Source of the DNA: Lachnospiraceae bacterium | GTDB taxonomy: Bacteria > Bacillota > Clostridia > Lachnospirales > Lachnospiraceae | Direction: 5' to 3' | Assembly (NCBI GenBank): GCA_017538995.1 | Contig: JAFYHV010000143.1 | Location: 1-36,556, forward strand | Length of the DNA: 36,556 bases | Shown: in pieces, positions 24,647 to 32,315 of the stretch | Position numbering within the stretch: position 1 is the stretch's first letter | How the letters are laid out: every line of letters starts with the position of its first letter | The notes under the pieces: generated by a model | What the model was told of the DNA's origin: nothing | Seen by the model: the letters and a program-made list of their open reading frames with translations, nothing else | Databases searched by the model: none | Translations under genes and position numbers: made by a program

Positions 24647-24900
24647 AAAAAAACCCGTCTCAATTGCTTGAGACGGGCTAACCCGCGGTACCACTCAAAT
24701 TGCATCACTGAAGATGCCTCCTCTTCTGACTCCAACAAGCCAAGTGCCTTAACGTGGCATAACGGGAATTGTCTACTCTTTTCATTTCGGAATTCCAACT
24801 CGGAAGGGATAGCTGAAAGAATTGAATTATCGCCTCACACCAGCCGGCGACTCTCTGAAAATTCGACATCTGACGCAGTCTTCGTCACAGTTTTTAAAAA
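24647..24900 (-). promoter_or_regulatory. T-box leader upstream of the XRE-cupin-CoA ligase gene
   Basis: On the minus strand the Stem I core AGAGAG-TCGCC-GGCTGGTGTGA-GGCGA is clear. The linker AAAAGAGTAGAC follows, then the T-box AGTGGTACCGCGGG (24682-24695). The terminator CCCGTCTCAA/TTGAGACGGG is at 24654-24677 with seven T. The specifier is less certain. By the nine-base spacing to GAGT it is ATC (24810-24808, isoleucine), but C and not a purine follows. GCT (Ala) is a weaker alternative. The leader ends 80 bases before the CoA-ligase ATG, with no gene between. Confidence 0.92.
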
Positions 24901-24921
24901 TAATTTTCAATTGCTTTTTTT

Positions 24922-24950
24922 AAACTAACACTATTTTTTTATTATGTCAA
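24922..24950 (-). promoter_or_regulatory. Predicted promoter of the second T-box leader
   Basis: TTGACA (24945-24950) and TAGTTT (24922-24927) on the minus strand with a 17-base spacer. The -35 is perfect and the -10 is poor. It starts 8 bases past the rpiA stop. Confidence 0.5.
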
Positions 24951-24958
24951 CAAAAAAA

Positions 24959-25654
24959 TTATTTGTTTTCAAATATTTTTACACCATCATCAGTCCCTAC
25001 AATGATACGATTGCACATATTTAAGAACTGACCCGTTTCCAATACTCCTACGGTATTGTCGAGTTTTTCTTTAATATCTTTTACATCGACAGGAGCAGAC
25101 ATATGAAGATCTGCTATATAATTGCCGTTATCCGTTACGTACAGTTCATTGTTCTTTAAACGCATTACAGGATTTAATCCAAGGTCTTTAAGTCTTTTCA
25201 AAGTTACCTTATATCCGTAAGGCAGTATCTCGACAGGTAAAGGAAAATCTCCGATGGCATCAACGAGTTTGCTGTCATCCATTATCCAGATAACTTCTTT
25301 CGAAAGACTTGCAACTATTTTTTCTCTGAAAAGCGCACCGCCGCCACCTTTAGTAGCATTAAAATCCTTGTCGATTTCATCAACTCCGTCTATAGCTATG
25401 TCTAAGTACTCAACTTCATTTACATCAAGTAAAGGAATGCCCAGTTCACGAGCCTGTTCTTCTGTAGCCTTTGATGTAGCGACAGCCTGAATCTTTAATC
25501 CGTCTTTTACAAGTTCTCCTACTCTCTCAACAAGATATTTAGCTGTCGAACCCGTACCAAGACCGACAATCATTCCGTCTTTTATATATTCCGCTGCTTT
25601 TATACCTACAATCTTCTTTTTGTTTTCCTGCATATCTTTTACCATTGTTATCAT
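24959..25654 (-). CDS. rpiA: Ribose-5-phosphate isomerase A
   Basis: Interconverts ribose 5-phosphate and ribulose 5-phosphate in the pentose phosphate pathway. 231 residues from ATG 25654; in-frame ATGs at 25645 and 25633 are also possible, and none has a clear ribosome site. Motifs are G-L-G-T-G-S-T-A near the start, D-G-V-D-E-I-D (catalytic Asp region), K-G-G-G-G-A-L-F-R-E-K and I-M-D-D-S-K. P-V-E-I-L-P follows. It is last in the ten-gene run and starts two bases after the previous stop. Confidence 0.94.
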   Translation of the reverse strand: MITMVKDMQENKKKIVGIKAAEYIKDGMIVGLGTGSTAKYLVERVGELVKDGLKIQAVATSKATEEQARELGIPLLDVNEVEYLDIAIDGVDEIDKDFNATKGGGGALFREKIVASLSKEVIWIMDDSKLVDAIGDFPLPVEILPYGYKVTLKRLKDLGLNPVMRLKNNELYVTDNGNYIADLHMSAPVDVKDIKEKLDNTVGVLETGQFLNMCNRIIVGTDDGVKIFENK

Positions 25655-25656
25655 AT

Positions 25657-26814
25657 TTATTTTTGATATAAAGTTACAGATTGATTATTTTTTCTAAAGC
25701 TGTGGTATTTTACAAAACTTACTTCTGATTTACTGAAAATATCCGTGATTACATCGGTTACAGTTTTTAGGTCATATGCAACAAAATCCAGATAACCATA
25801 ATTAACGCCTGTAGCTCCACCAAGGAAACAAAAACATTCTTTACCGCATGTCTTTTCAATCTCATCAATCACAGAATCTCTGAAATCAAGAATCTTTGCT
25901 GAGCGATTATTGCCGGTTGCCCAGTCCAAAGGATAAAAGATATAACCCGCAGAAATGCCGTCTTTTTCAAACGAATCAACAATATATGTTTTATTATTCC
26001 TAAAATCATTTATGACAGGGATAAGGCAGGATGAACCGCCAAATACATCTCTTCTGAGGCCATCTGTTGCATTTTCATCAGGCTGCAACTGATAAACACT
26101 GTACAAATCTATATACCTTTCGGCATCCATCAGTTCTTCTTTTGAAAGAGAAAGATTTGTAATAAAATCATCCAGTAAACCATCCAGTTTCAAAGGAGTT
26201 TCGTTCTTAGGATTATCCAAAAAATCGATTGAAGCTATATATTTCATTTCGGCGAGTTCACCGACAGCCTGATCCAAAAGAATAAACATTAACTGAAACG
26301 CCTGCGATCTGTCATTCTTAATTAGCGGAAGCATATTCTTGCAGTATATTTCCAAATCAACATATCCGTTTTGCCAATTACTCCAAATATCAATATCTTC
26401 CGCACTGACGGAATTATTGCCAAGTCTAAGTTCAAATCTGTTTATCGCCTGTCCGTTTGACCGTCTTCCGACAATAATATTCCAATTATCATAAACCTCA
26501 GCAGGAGCCATTCTCTTAAAATACGCAAGAGAAAACAGTCTGGACCAATCTCCTTCTAAGTTTAGTATCAAATCATGTTTTTCACCGTTAAATCCAACTT
26601 CGGCATATACATTTTCAAAAGCAATACCGAATATTTTATTTAATTCATCGCAGATTGCATTTGCACCTGCTTTTGAATCAATCAGATTTCTGAGATTAAC
26701 TTCTTCGGTAAGAAAATAATCCCAGCAGTCTTTTACTCTTTTACGAAATGGTACATCAAATAAAGGTAAATCTTTACCTTGATTTTTCTCTTCTTTCTTT
26801 TTAAACAATCCCAT
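25657..26814 (-). CDS. Conserved-looking protein of unknown function
   Basis: 385 residues from ATG 26814, chosen because GAGGGGG lies 7-8 bases upstream; an ATG at 26829 overlaps that site. The start is M-G-L-F-K-K-K-E-E, a charged cytoplasmic-looking lead. No signal peptide, membrane segment or known catalytic motif is visible. Tryptophans and mixed helix/strand content suggest a folded globular protein. A possible internal repeat of aromatic residues is not convincing. It lies between the acyl-CoA ligase and rpiA, close to both, so it is probably cotranscribed. I do not recognise its family. Confidence 0.6.
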   Translation of the reverse strand: MGLFKKKEEKNQGKDLPLFDVPFRKRVKDCWDYFLTEEVNLRNLIDSKAGANAICDELNKIFGIAFENVYAEVGFNGEKHDLILNLEGDWSRLFSLAYFKRMAPAEVYDNWNIIVGRRSNGQAINRFELRLGNNSVSAEDIDIWSNWQNGYVDLEIYCKNMLPLIKNDRSQAFQLMFILLDQAVGELAEMKYIASIDFLDNPKNETPLKLDGLLDDFITNLSLSKEELMDAERYIDLYSVYQLQPDENATDGLRRDVFGGSSCLIPVINDFRNNKTYIVDSFEKDGISAGYIFYPLDWATGNNRSAKILDFRDSVIDEIEKTCGKECFCFLGGATGVNYGYLDFVAYDLKTVTDVITDIFSKSEVSFVKYHSFRKNNQSVTLYQK

Positions 26815-26836
26815 TGCTATCCCCCTCATTTATAAA

Positions 26837-28549
26837 TCATTCTTTGTTAGCGCTTTTAGCCTTCTCTTCTTCAATCAATTGAGTAAACGCTACTTTACCC
26901 ACAAGAGTTTTTGGTAGTTCTTTTCTGAACTCATATTCGAAAGGCCAGGAATACTTTGCAAGATTCTTCTCGCAAACATCTCTAATCTTTTGTCTTATCT
27001 CATCTGTGGGCTCATATCCTTCGCGAAGAACGATAAAGGCCTTGGCAACCTGAACCTTAAGCGGATGGTCGATTCCGATGACGCATGATAAAAGTACTTC
27101 AGGTACAGAGTCAATTATATTCTCAAGATACTGAGGATAAATATTATAACCTGAGGAGATTATCATTCTCTTGATTCTCTGCTTAAAGAATAAGAATCCG
27201 TCCTCGTCCATATATCCTAAATCGCCCGTATGAAGCCATACCTTACCGTCCTTGTGTAATCTTAAGGTATTGGCGGTTTCTTCAGGCTCGTTTAAATAGC
27301 CCTTCATAACGGTAGGACCTGATAAAACAATCTCTCCGTCCTCACCGTAAGGCATTTCTTCAAGTGTCTCGGGATTAATGACTTTATAAAATGTATCGGG
27401 ATAAGGGATACCGATACTTCCGGCTTTATATTTGTTAACAGGTATTAAACAGCTTCCTGTAACGCATTCTGTCAGACCGTAACCCTCTCTTACCTTTGCA
27501 TCCGAACCATGCTCTTCGAGGAATTTATCCACCTTTAACTTAAGGCTCTCCGAAAGTGAATCACCGCCGCTTATTACAAGGTGTAAGAATGAAAGATCCA
27601 CACCTTCCATTCTTTTGTTCTTAAGCATTACTTCAAAAAGCGAAGGCACGCCTGCTATAATATTGGGTTTATATTTGGTAAGAAGCTTATCAAATTCAGC
27701 CGCATTAAACTGAGGCTGAATAACTGCCGTTGCACCTAAATACAAAGCCGTATGAATGCAGATTCCGAGTCCGAAACCGTGGAATACAGGCATAATAGAA
27801 AGTATTCTGTCGCCCTCGTGCAAAGTCTTACAAATCTCTACACTCTGAAGCGCAAGCGCATTGAAGTTAAGGTTTGTAAGTTCAATACCTTTCGGAAAAC
27901 CGCTGGTACCGCCGGAGTAAAGTATCGCTGCGGTATCATCTTTGTCAGGCTTATATAAAGTCTCGCCCGTATACTGCTTTCCGTTCTTTATAAAATCACT
28001 CCACTTAATGTTAATGTCACATTTTTCGAAATGAAGTTTTCTGCCCTTCTTAACAAAATATCCAACGATTATGGGCATCGGCATAGAATCTGCCACACTT
28101 ACCTGAATAATCTTTTCAAGTTTGGTTTCGGGTAAAATATGAATAATTTTATTTAATGCAAGATCTACAGTTACAATAATCTTACTTTCAGTCAGGTTTA
28201 CATAATATTTTATTTCATTCTCAGCCGACAGAGGATGAATCATATTTGCAACTGCGCCGATTTTATTAATTGCATAAAAAGAAATAAGAGCTTCGGGAGT
28301 ATTGGGCATACACACACTGATAATATCTTTCGGTTTTACACCCATAGCTATAAAAGAACGTGCAGCAGAATCAATCTGCTCTAAAAACTCTTTAAAAGTT
28401 GCAGTCTTACCAAAGTAATTATATGCATTGAGACTTTCTCTCTTTTTTGATGCCTCTTCCAAAAACTGATATATCGAATAATCTGGATATTCCAGATGTT
28501 GTCTTACTCCGTCATATGACGAATACCAGGGTGTCTTAACCTGTTCCAT
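26837..28549 (-). CDS. AMP-dependent acyl-CoA ligase (fatty-acid type)
   Basis: 570 residues. Activates a carboxylic, probably fatty, acid to its CoA thioester via acyl-AMP. The ATP-binding loop is Y-S-G-G-T-S-G-F-P-K-G. G-Y-G-L-T-E is motif A5, L-H-T-G-D-L-G-Y is A7, and R-M-I-I-S-S-G-Y-N-I-Y-P precedes the mobile C-terminal domain, with catalytic lysine in L-V-G-K-V (Lys552). Unlike the other ligase in this window it has no regulatory domain. AGAAGGA precedes the ATG. It lies 15 bases after the acyltransferase gene, suggesting acyl activation and acyl transfer for membrane lipid. Confidence 0.88.
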   Translation of the reverse strand: MEQVKTPWYSSYDGVRQHLEYPDYSIYQFLEEASKKRESLNAYNYFGKTATFKEFLEQIDSAARSFIAMGVKPKDIISVCMPNTPEALISFYAINKIGAVANMIHPLSAENEIKYYVNLTESKIIVTVDLALNKIIHILPETKLEKIIQVSVADSMPMPIIVGYFVKKGRKLHFEKCDINIKWSDFIKNGKQYTGETLYKPDKDDTAAILYSGGTSGFPKGIELTNLNFNALALQSVEICKTLHEGDRILSIMPVFHGFGLGICIHTALYLGATAVIQPQFNAAEFDKLLTKYKPNIIAGVPSLFEVMLKNKRMEGVDLSFLHLVISGGDSLSESLKLKVDKFLEEHGSDAKVREGYGLTECVTGSCLIPVNKYKAGSIGIPYPDTFYKVINPETLEEMPYGEDGEIVLSGPTVMKGYLNEPEETANTLRLHKDGKVWLHTGDLGYMDEDGFLFFKQRIKRMIISSGYNIYPQYLENIIDSVPEVLLSCVIGIDHPLKVQVAKAFIVLREGYEPTDEIRQKIRDVCEKNLAKYSWPFEYEFRKELPKTLVGKVAFTQLIEEEKAKSANKE

Positions 28550-28564
28550 GTTTAAGTCCTTCTT

Positions 28565-29200
28565 TTAAATAAATTTATCTTTATGTTTTACGAATTTTTC
28601 TTTACGTGGTTTGAAATTGTTTTCAATCATCATTTGCTTTACCGTATCATACAAAAGCTGATTGGCTTCTTCAACGGAAAGATCTTTTATATCAAGCGGT
28701 TCGCCGTATGTAATCTTTAATGTACGGCTTCTGAATTTGTACTCGCCGGTTACTGCATACGGTATCAGCTTACAGCCCGTCCTTTGTGCCATAACAACGG
28801 CTCCGGGCTTAAAAGGAAGCAGTGTTTCTTCGGTAAAGTTTCTCTTTCCTTCAGGAGATACATTTATCGCATAGCCTTTGTTTAAATAATCAATAGCGGC
28901 ATTTAAAGCACCGCCGTTATGTTTTGCCTTTGTATCTACGGGTATCGAGCCTATCGATTTAAACAGCCATCCGAATTTGCCGTCATGCAGTTCCTTGTTT
29001 GCCAGCGAATGCACCACTCTCGGTGTGGATGTGTAGACATATATCGGATCCAGTATGCAGTTGTGATTACCCGCTATTACGCAGGGCTCTTTTTTCGGTA
29101 TTACAGATTTATTCACGTATTTAGGATTGTACAAAAACCAGAAAAGAATCGTAAACAGCGGCTGAAAAAATCTGTAAACAAGCGCGTCGGATGCTTTCAT
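28565..29200 (-). CDS. plsC: 1-acyl-glycerol-3-phosphate acyltransferase (PlsC family)
   Basis: 211 residues. Transfers an acyl group to lysophosphatidate during phospholipid synthesis at the cytoplasmic membrane. It has the H-x4-D motif as N-H-N-C-I-L-D near residue 46 and S-P-E-G-K-R-N for the F-P-E-G-T-R-S motif, with Lys replacing the usual Thr. L-I-P-Y-A-V-T-G follows. An N-terminal hydrophobic stretch (about 10-22) may dip into the membrane. Its ATG overlaps the stop of the upstream gene by four bases (ATGA), implying coupled translation. Substrate could also be another lyso-lipid, since family assignments are loose. Confidence 0.88.
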   Translation of the reverse strand: MKASDALVYRFFQPLFTILFWFLYNPKYVNKSVIPKKEPCVIAGNHNCILDPIYVYTSTPRVVHSLANKELHDGKFGWLFKSIGSIPVDTKAKHNGGALNAAIDYLNKGYAINVSPEGKRNFTEETLLPFKPGAVVMAQRTGCKLIPYAVTGEYKFRSRTLKITYGEPLDIKDLSVEEANQLLYDTVKQMMIENNFKPRKEKFVKHKDKFI

Positions 29201-30270
29201 GAAAAGTTTTCTTCCCTGTTCTTCGCGAACATATCTTTATATCTTTGAATCTCTTCGGATACTTCTTTAATCTTTTCTCCGGTTGTATCAATTTCTGCAA
29301 GCATTTCTTTTAAGTCTTTTTTGGTATCGTCGATTCCAAGTTTTTCCGCAACAAACAAAGCAAAATTCGAATCTGAAATATACGGAAGTTTTGTAATGAA
29401 ATTAATTAAATGAATGATTACCACTATTCCGGTAATCATATAGAAAACGACTGTGACTATACGAAGCACGGGAGCCAGTTCAGGCTCGATGAAATTAGAA
29501 GCAATCATAAAAGCAACAATCGTTGCAACATGAAGAAGAACCAGCAGTGAACACCATATTATGCTCTGCTTGCATTTATCCTCGTTGTAAATCATGTCTT
29601 CAACATCTTTTTCGAGAACTTTTTTACGATTGGATAATTTCAGATGTTCAACTTTAAGTTTGTTGAATTCAATCCATTCGTTGGTAACTTCAATGTACGA
29701 ATTATATGCATCAAAATTAAAATCGGGCTTTCTTTTACCCGAAGCAATTTCTTCGTCAAAAATCCTGTCGTTCTTTTCCTTAAGTTCAAAATACGCAGCG
29801 GTATTTTCATCAAGAGATTTTCGATTATTACTGATATTCTGTTTAAGATTTGATAATTTGGCAAGATTGGATGTCTCTTTCATATCAAGATTGTCCACGC
29901 CGATTTTTTCCGCTATAGTAGTCCAGAAATCCGACTTTGATGTGGCGGCAAAAAACTTTATTAAATAAAAAATAGTATAAACAAGAAAGCCGAAAGCAAA
30001 AAATCCGAGTCCGCCTGAACCGAGATAAATTGCCATGGTAAGGCGCCAGTCACCTTTAATGTTAATAAGATAGCCTGAAGAAAGAATAATTAAAAAAGCG
30101 CAAACAAATATAACGGTAAATAATTTAACCGTATATCTCCTCCTCTGTTCGCGAACCCCCTTCGCCTCTGATTCACAGAGCATTACTTCATTTTCCAAAT
30201 TGTAAATATCGGTTTCATAAAACGATATTTTCTGAAGAAGTCTGTCTTCTTCTTCGGTGGCAACTCTCAT
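29197..30270 (-). CDS. Membrane protein with duplicated TM-pair/coiled-coil module
   Basis: 357 residues, no known family. A coiled N-terminus (about 5-45) precedes two membrane segments at about 49-70 and 79-106. Next comes S-D-F-W-T-T-I-A-E-K-I-G-V-D (113-126) and a long charged helical stretch (about 130-235). The same plan repeats: membrane segments at about 236-258 and 268-293, S-N-F-A-L-F-V-A-E-K-L-G-I-D (301-314), and a coiled tail. The two halves look like an ancient internal duplication. It overlaps both neighbours by one and four bases, so it is a firm coding gene. Confidence 0.75.
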   Translation of the reverse strand: MRVATEEEDRLLQKISFYETDIYNLENEVMLCESEAKGVREQRRRYTVKLFTVIFVCAFLIILSSGYLINIKGDWRLTMAIYLGSGGLGFFAFGFLVYTIFYLIKFFAATSKSDFWTTIAEKIGVDNLDMKETSNLAKLSNLKQNISNNRKSLDENTAAYFELKEKNDRIFDEEIASGKRKPDFNFDAYNSYIEVTNEWIEFNKLKVEHLKLSNRKKVLEKDVEDMIYNEDKCKQSIIWCSLLVLLHVATIVAFMIASNFIEPELAPVLRIVTVVFYMITGIVVIIHLINFITKLPYISDSNFALFVAEKLGIDDTKKDLKEMLAEIDTTGEKIKEVSEEIQRYKDMFAKNREENFS

Positions 30271-30497
30271 TAAACCTGTCCCGCTAATCCCCTGATTAAT
30301 TCAACATCTTCTTTGGTAAGTTTTATATTTGACTGAAATACTTCACCGTTAGGCATGGTAACTTTCATGTCTATTATACTTCCTTCGGCAACCCCCTGGT
30401 TTTTAAGTGCTGCTAAAAAAGACACAAATCTGGGGTGTCTGCCTGAAAACTCGTCCCATTTTTTCTTAAAAGTAAGTAAAGCAGCCGGATTGACCAT
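30270..30497 (-). CDS. Small protein of unknown function next to sigH
   Basis: 75 residues. The N-terminal 35 residues look helical and basic (F-K-K-K-W-D-E-F, R-H-P-R-F). The rest reads like a small beta domain with N-G-E-V-F-Q-S-N-I-K-L-T-K. It has no cysteines or membrane segment and is not a known anti-sigma type. It begins at the base next to the sigH stop and overlaps the following gene by one base. That packing argues for a real gene. Its order next to sigH suggests coexpression, not a proven partner. Confidence 0.6.
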   Translation of the reverse strand: MVNPAALLTFKKKWDEFSGRHPRFVSFLAALKNQGVAEGSIIDMKVTMPNGEVFQSNIKLTKEDVELIRGLAGQV

Positions 30498-31106
30498 TTA
30501 TCTTTCCTCCAGATATTTACGTATTTTGTTCTTAGCCCTCTGAAATGCATTGTCCGTGGTCTTTTCGTTCTTTCCCAAAACCTTTGCTATTTCAGATGTT
30601 GTAAGACCGATAATGTAAAGGTCCATTACCTGATATTCAAGCTTGGACAGTTCCTTGCTCATAAAAGCAATTATTTCATCGTATTTTTCTTTGTTTATAA
30701 GATTGTCTTCGGGATTGTAAATCTCAGATAATCCCAAATCTTCAGTCGATAAATTGTTATATTCATCATCCGAAGCATCGGTATGTGATATCGAAAGACC
30801 TTTGTTTAATGGCTCGTTCTTCGGAGAGTTTGAATTTGTAATTGCTGTATAAATATTTCTCTTCACACAGATCTGCGCAAAAGTAGAAAACTTTATGTTC
30901 TTATGCTCATCGAAGTCTCTGACAGCTTTAAAAAGCCCTATCATGCCTTCCTGAACCAGATCCTGATCGTCACCGCCAAGTATGAATAAAGATTTTGAAC
31001 ACGCAAGAACCACGCCTTTATACTTGTTTAAAAGAAAGTCCATGGCCCGGTCGTCGTCCTTGCTTAATCTGACAAGTTCCTCGTCGGTTAAGGTATTTAA
31101 ATCCAT
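30498..31106 (-). CDS. sigH: RNA polymerase sigma factor, SigH (sigma-H) type
   Basis: 202 residues, near the 210-218 of sporulation sigma-H. Region 2 (about 12-85) has D-L-V-Q-E-G-M-I-G-L-F-K-A-V-R-D-F and F-S-T-F-A-Q-I-C-V-K-R-N-I, matching the B. subtilis SigH blocks. Region 4 (about 140-200) has L-S-K-L-E-Y-Q-V-M-D-L-Y and a helix-turn-helix T-T-S-E-I-A-K-V-L-G-K-N-E-K-T. It lies behind cysS, mrnC and rlmB, the usual Bacillus/Clostridium order except that the yacP (rae1) gene is missing. SigH directs post-exponential and early sporulation genes; it does not prove sporulation here. Confidence 0.87.
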   Translation of the reverse strand: MDLNTLTDEELVRLSKDDDRAMDFLLNKYKGVVLACSKSLFILGGDDQDLVQEGMIGLFKAVRDFDEHKNIKFSTFAQICVKRNIYTAITNSNSPKNEPLNKGLSISHTDASDDEYNNLSTEDLGLSEIYNPEDNLINKEKYDEIIAFMSKELSKLEYQVMDLYIIGLTTSEIAKVLGKNEKTTDNAFQRAKNKIRKYLEER

Positions 31107-31137
31107 TTTTATTTTTCCCCAATTTACAATTAGTTTC

Positions 31138-31878
31138 TTACTGCATTCTCTGTCTTACGATTTCAAAACAGAGAATTCCTGCGGCAACGGATGCATTAAG
31201 CGAATCAATCTGACCTTTCATGGGGATTGATGCGACAAAATCACATTTCTCTTTTACGAGTCTTGAAACACCCTCTCCTTCGGAACCGACTACAACGCCG
31301 ATAGGTCCCTTTAAGTTAAGGTTATACATTGTTTCTCCGTCCATATCCGCACAGACAAACCAGAGGCCTTCTTTCTTTAAATCCTCAATGGTTTTGGAAA
31401 GATTGGTCACTTTGGCTACAGGAATATAGTTAAGTGCACCTGCAGATGTTCTGGCAACTGTTGCGGTAAGACCTACCGCTCTGTTTTTTGGAATAATAAC
31501 TCCGTGAGCGCCTGCCTGATGTGCACTTCTTATAATTGCACCCAAATTGTGAGGATCCTCGATATTGTCCAAAAGAACTATGAAAGGATCTTCACCCTTG
31601 TCTTTGGCAATATCAAGTATATCTGAAACTTCAGCATAATCATATGCAGCCGTAACCGCGATTACGCCCTGATGCTTCCCTGTTTCGGACATATTGTCAA
31701 GAAGCTGCTTGTCGACATATTTAATTAAACTGCCGGCTTTCTTGGCTTCTCTTTTAATCGTTAAAACCGGTCCGTCCTGACATCCGTCAAGAACATAAAT
31801 CTTATCGATGCATTTGCCCGATCTGTATGCTTCTAAAACGGCATTTCTGCCTTCAATCATGGATTCGTTGTATCCCAT
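31138..31878 (-). CDS. rlmB: 23S rRNA (guanosine-2'-O-) methyltransferase, RlmB/TrmH family
   Basis: 246 residues. Methylates a guanosine ribose in 23S rRNA using SAM through a SPOUT (knotted) fold. The N-terminal substrate domain opens I-E-G-R-N-A-V-L-E-A. The knot has D-N-I-E-D-P-H-N-L-G-A-I-I-R-S-A, then G-V-V-V-G-S-E-G-E-G and S-L-N-A-S-V-A-A-G-I. These are the three SPOUT motifs. AAGGA precedes the ATG. It sits 11 bases after mrnC and 31 before sigH. The exact target nucleotide is assumed from the family. Confidence 0.92.
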   Translation of the reverse strand: MGYNESMIEGRNAVLEAYRSGKCIDKIYVLDGCQDGPVLTIKREAKKAGSLIKYVDKQLLDNMSETGKHQGVIAVTAAYDYAEVSDILDIAKDKGEDPFIVLLDNIEDPHNLGAIIRSAHQAGAHGVIIPKNRAVGLTATVARTSAGALNYIPVAKVTNLSKTIEDLKKEGLWFVCADMDGETMYNLNLKGPIGVVVGSEGEGVSRLVKEKCDFVASIPMKGQIDSLNASVAAGILCFEIVRQRMQ

Positions 31879-31889
31879 AAAATTCCTTT

Positions 31890-32315
31890 TTATTCTTCAA
31901 TCTTTTCAAGTGCAGTTTTTAAAAGTTCAAGACATCTGTCAAGATTGCCCGTCAGATATAAATATCCGAATACGGCCTCAAGTCCTGTGGCTCTGTGATA
32001 TTCACTGTAAGCTGCACTCTTTGAATGATTGGCGGTCTTGGCATTCTTGCCTCTTCTGTAAATATCAGCTTCTTCTTCGGTGTAATACTCTGTCAGTATT
32101 TCTGCGATACGGCTCTGCGTTTTTGCGTTTACCAATCTGTTTTTATCCTTGGCAAGCGCATTGACACTCTTATTGCCTTTTGAAATAACCATCGTTCTTA
32201 CAATGATCTCGTATACACTGTCACCGATAAAGGCCAGCGTCAGAGGATTGTAAGTATTGATATCTGTATCTTTTATATCAAACTGTTCTTTTATCTTTTC
32301 AGGTAAATCCGTCAT
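31890..32315 (-). CDS. mrnC: Mini-ribonuclease III (MrnC)
   Basis: 141 residues. Trims the ends of 23S rRNA in Gram-positive bacteria. It has only the RNase III catalytic domain and no double-strand RNA-binding domain. Conserved A-F-I-G-D-S-V-Y-E contains the catalytic acids, and R-R-G-K-N-A-K-T and G-L-E-A-V-F-G-Y-L-Y-L-T-G follow. It starts right after the cysS stop, in the usual cysS-mrnC-rlmB order. Confidence 0.93.
   Translation of the reverse strand: MTDLPEKIKEQFDIKDTDINTYNPLTLAFIGDSVYEIIVRTMVISKGNKSVNALAKDKNRLVNAKTQSRIAEILTEYYTEEEADIYRRGKNAKTANHSKSAAYSEYHRATGLEAVFGYLYLTGNLDRCLELLKTALEKIEE

Noticed and set aside
24668-24928. Plus-strand 86-codon ORF over the second T-box
   Set aside because: It runs antisense to a recognised T-box leader, has no ribosome site and odd composition.
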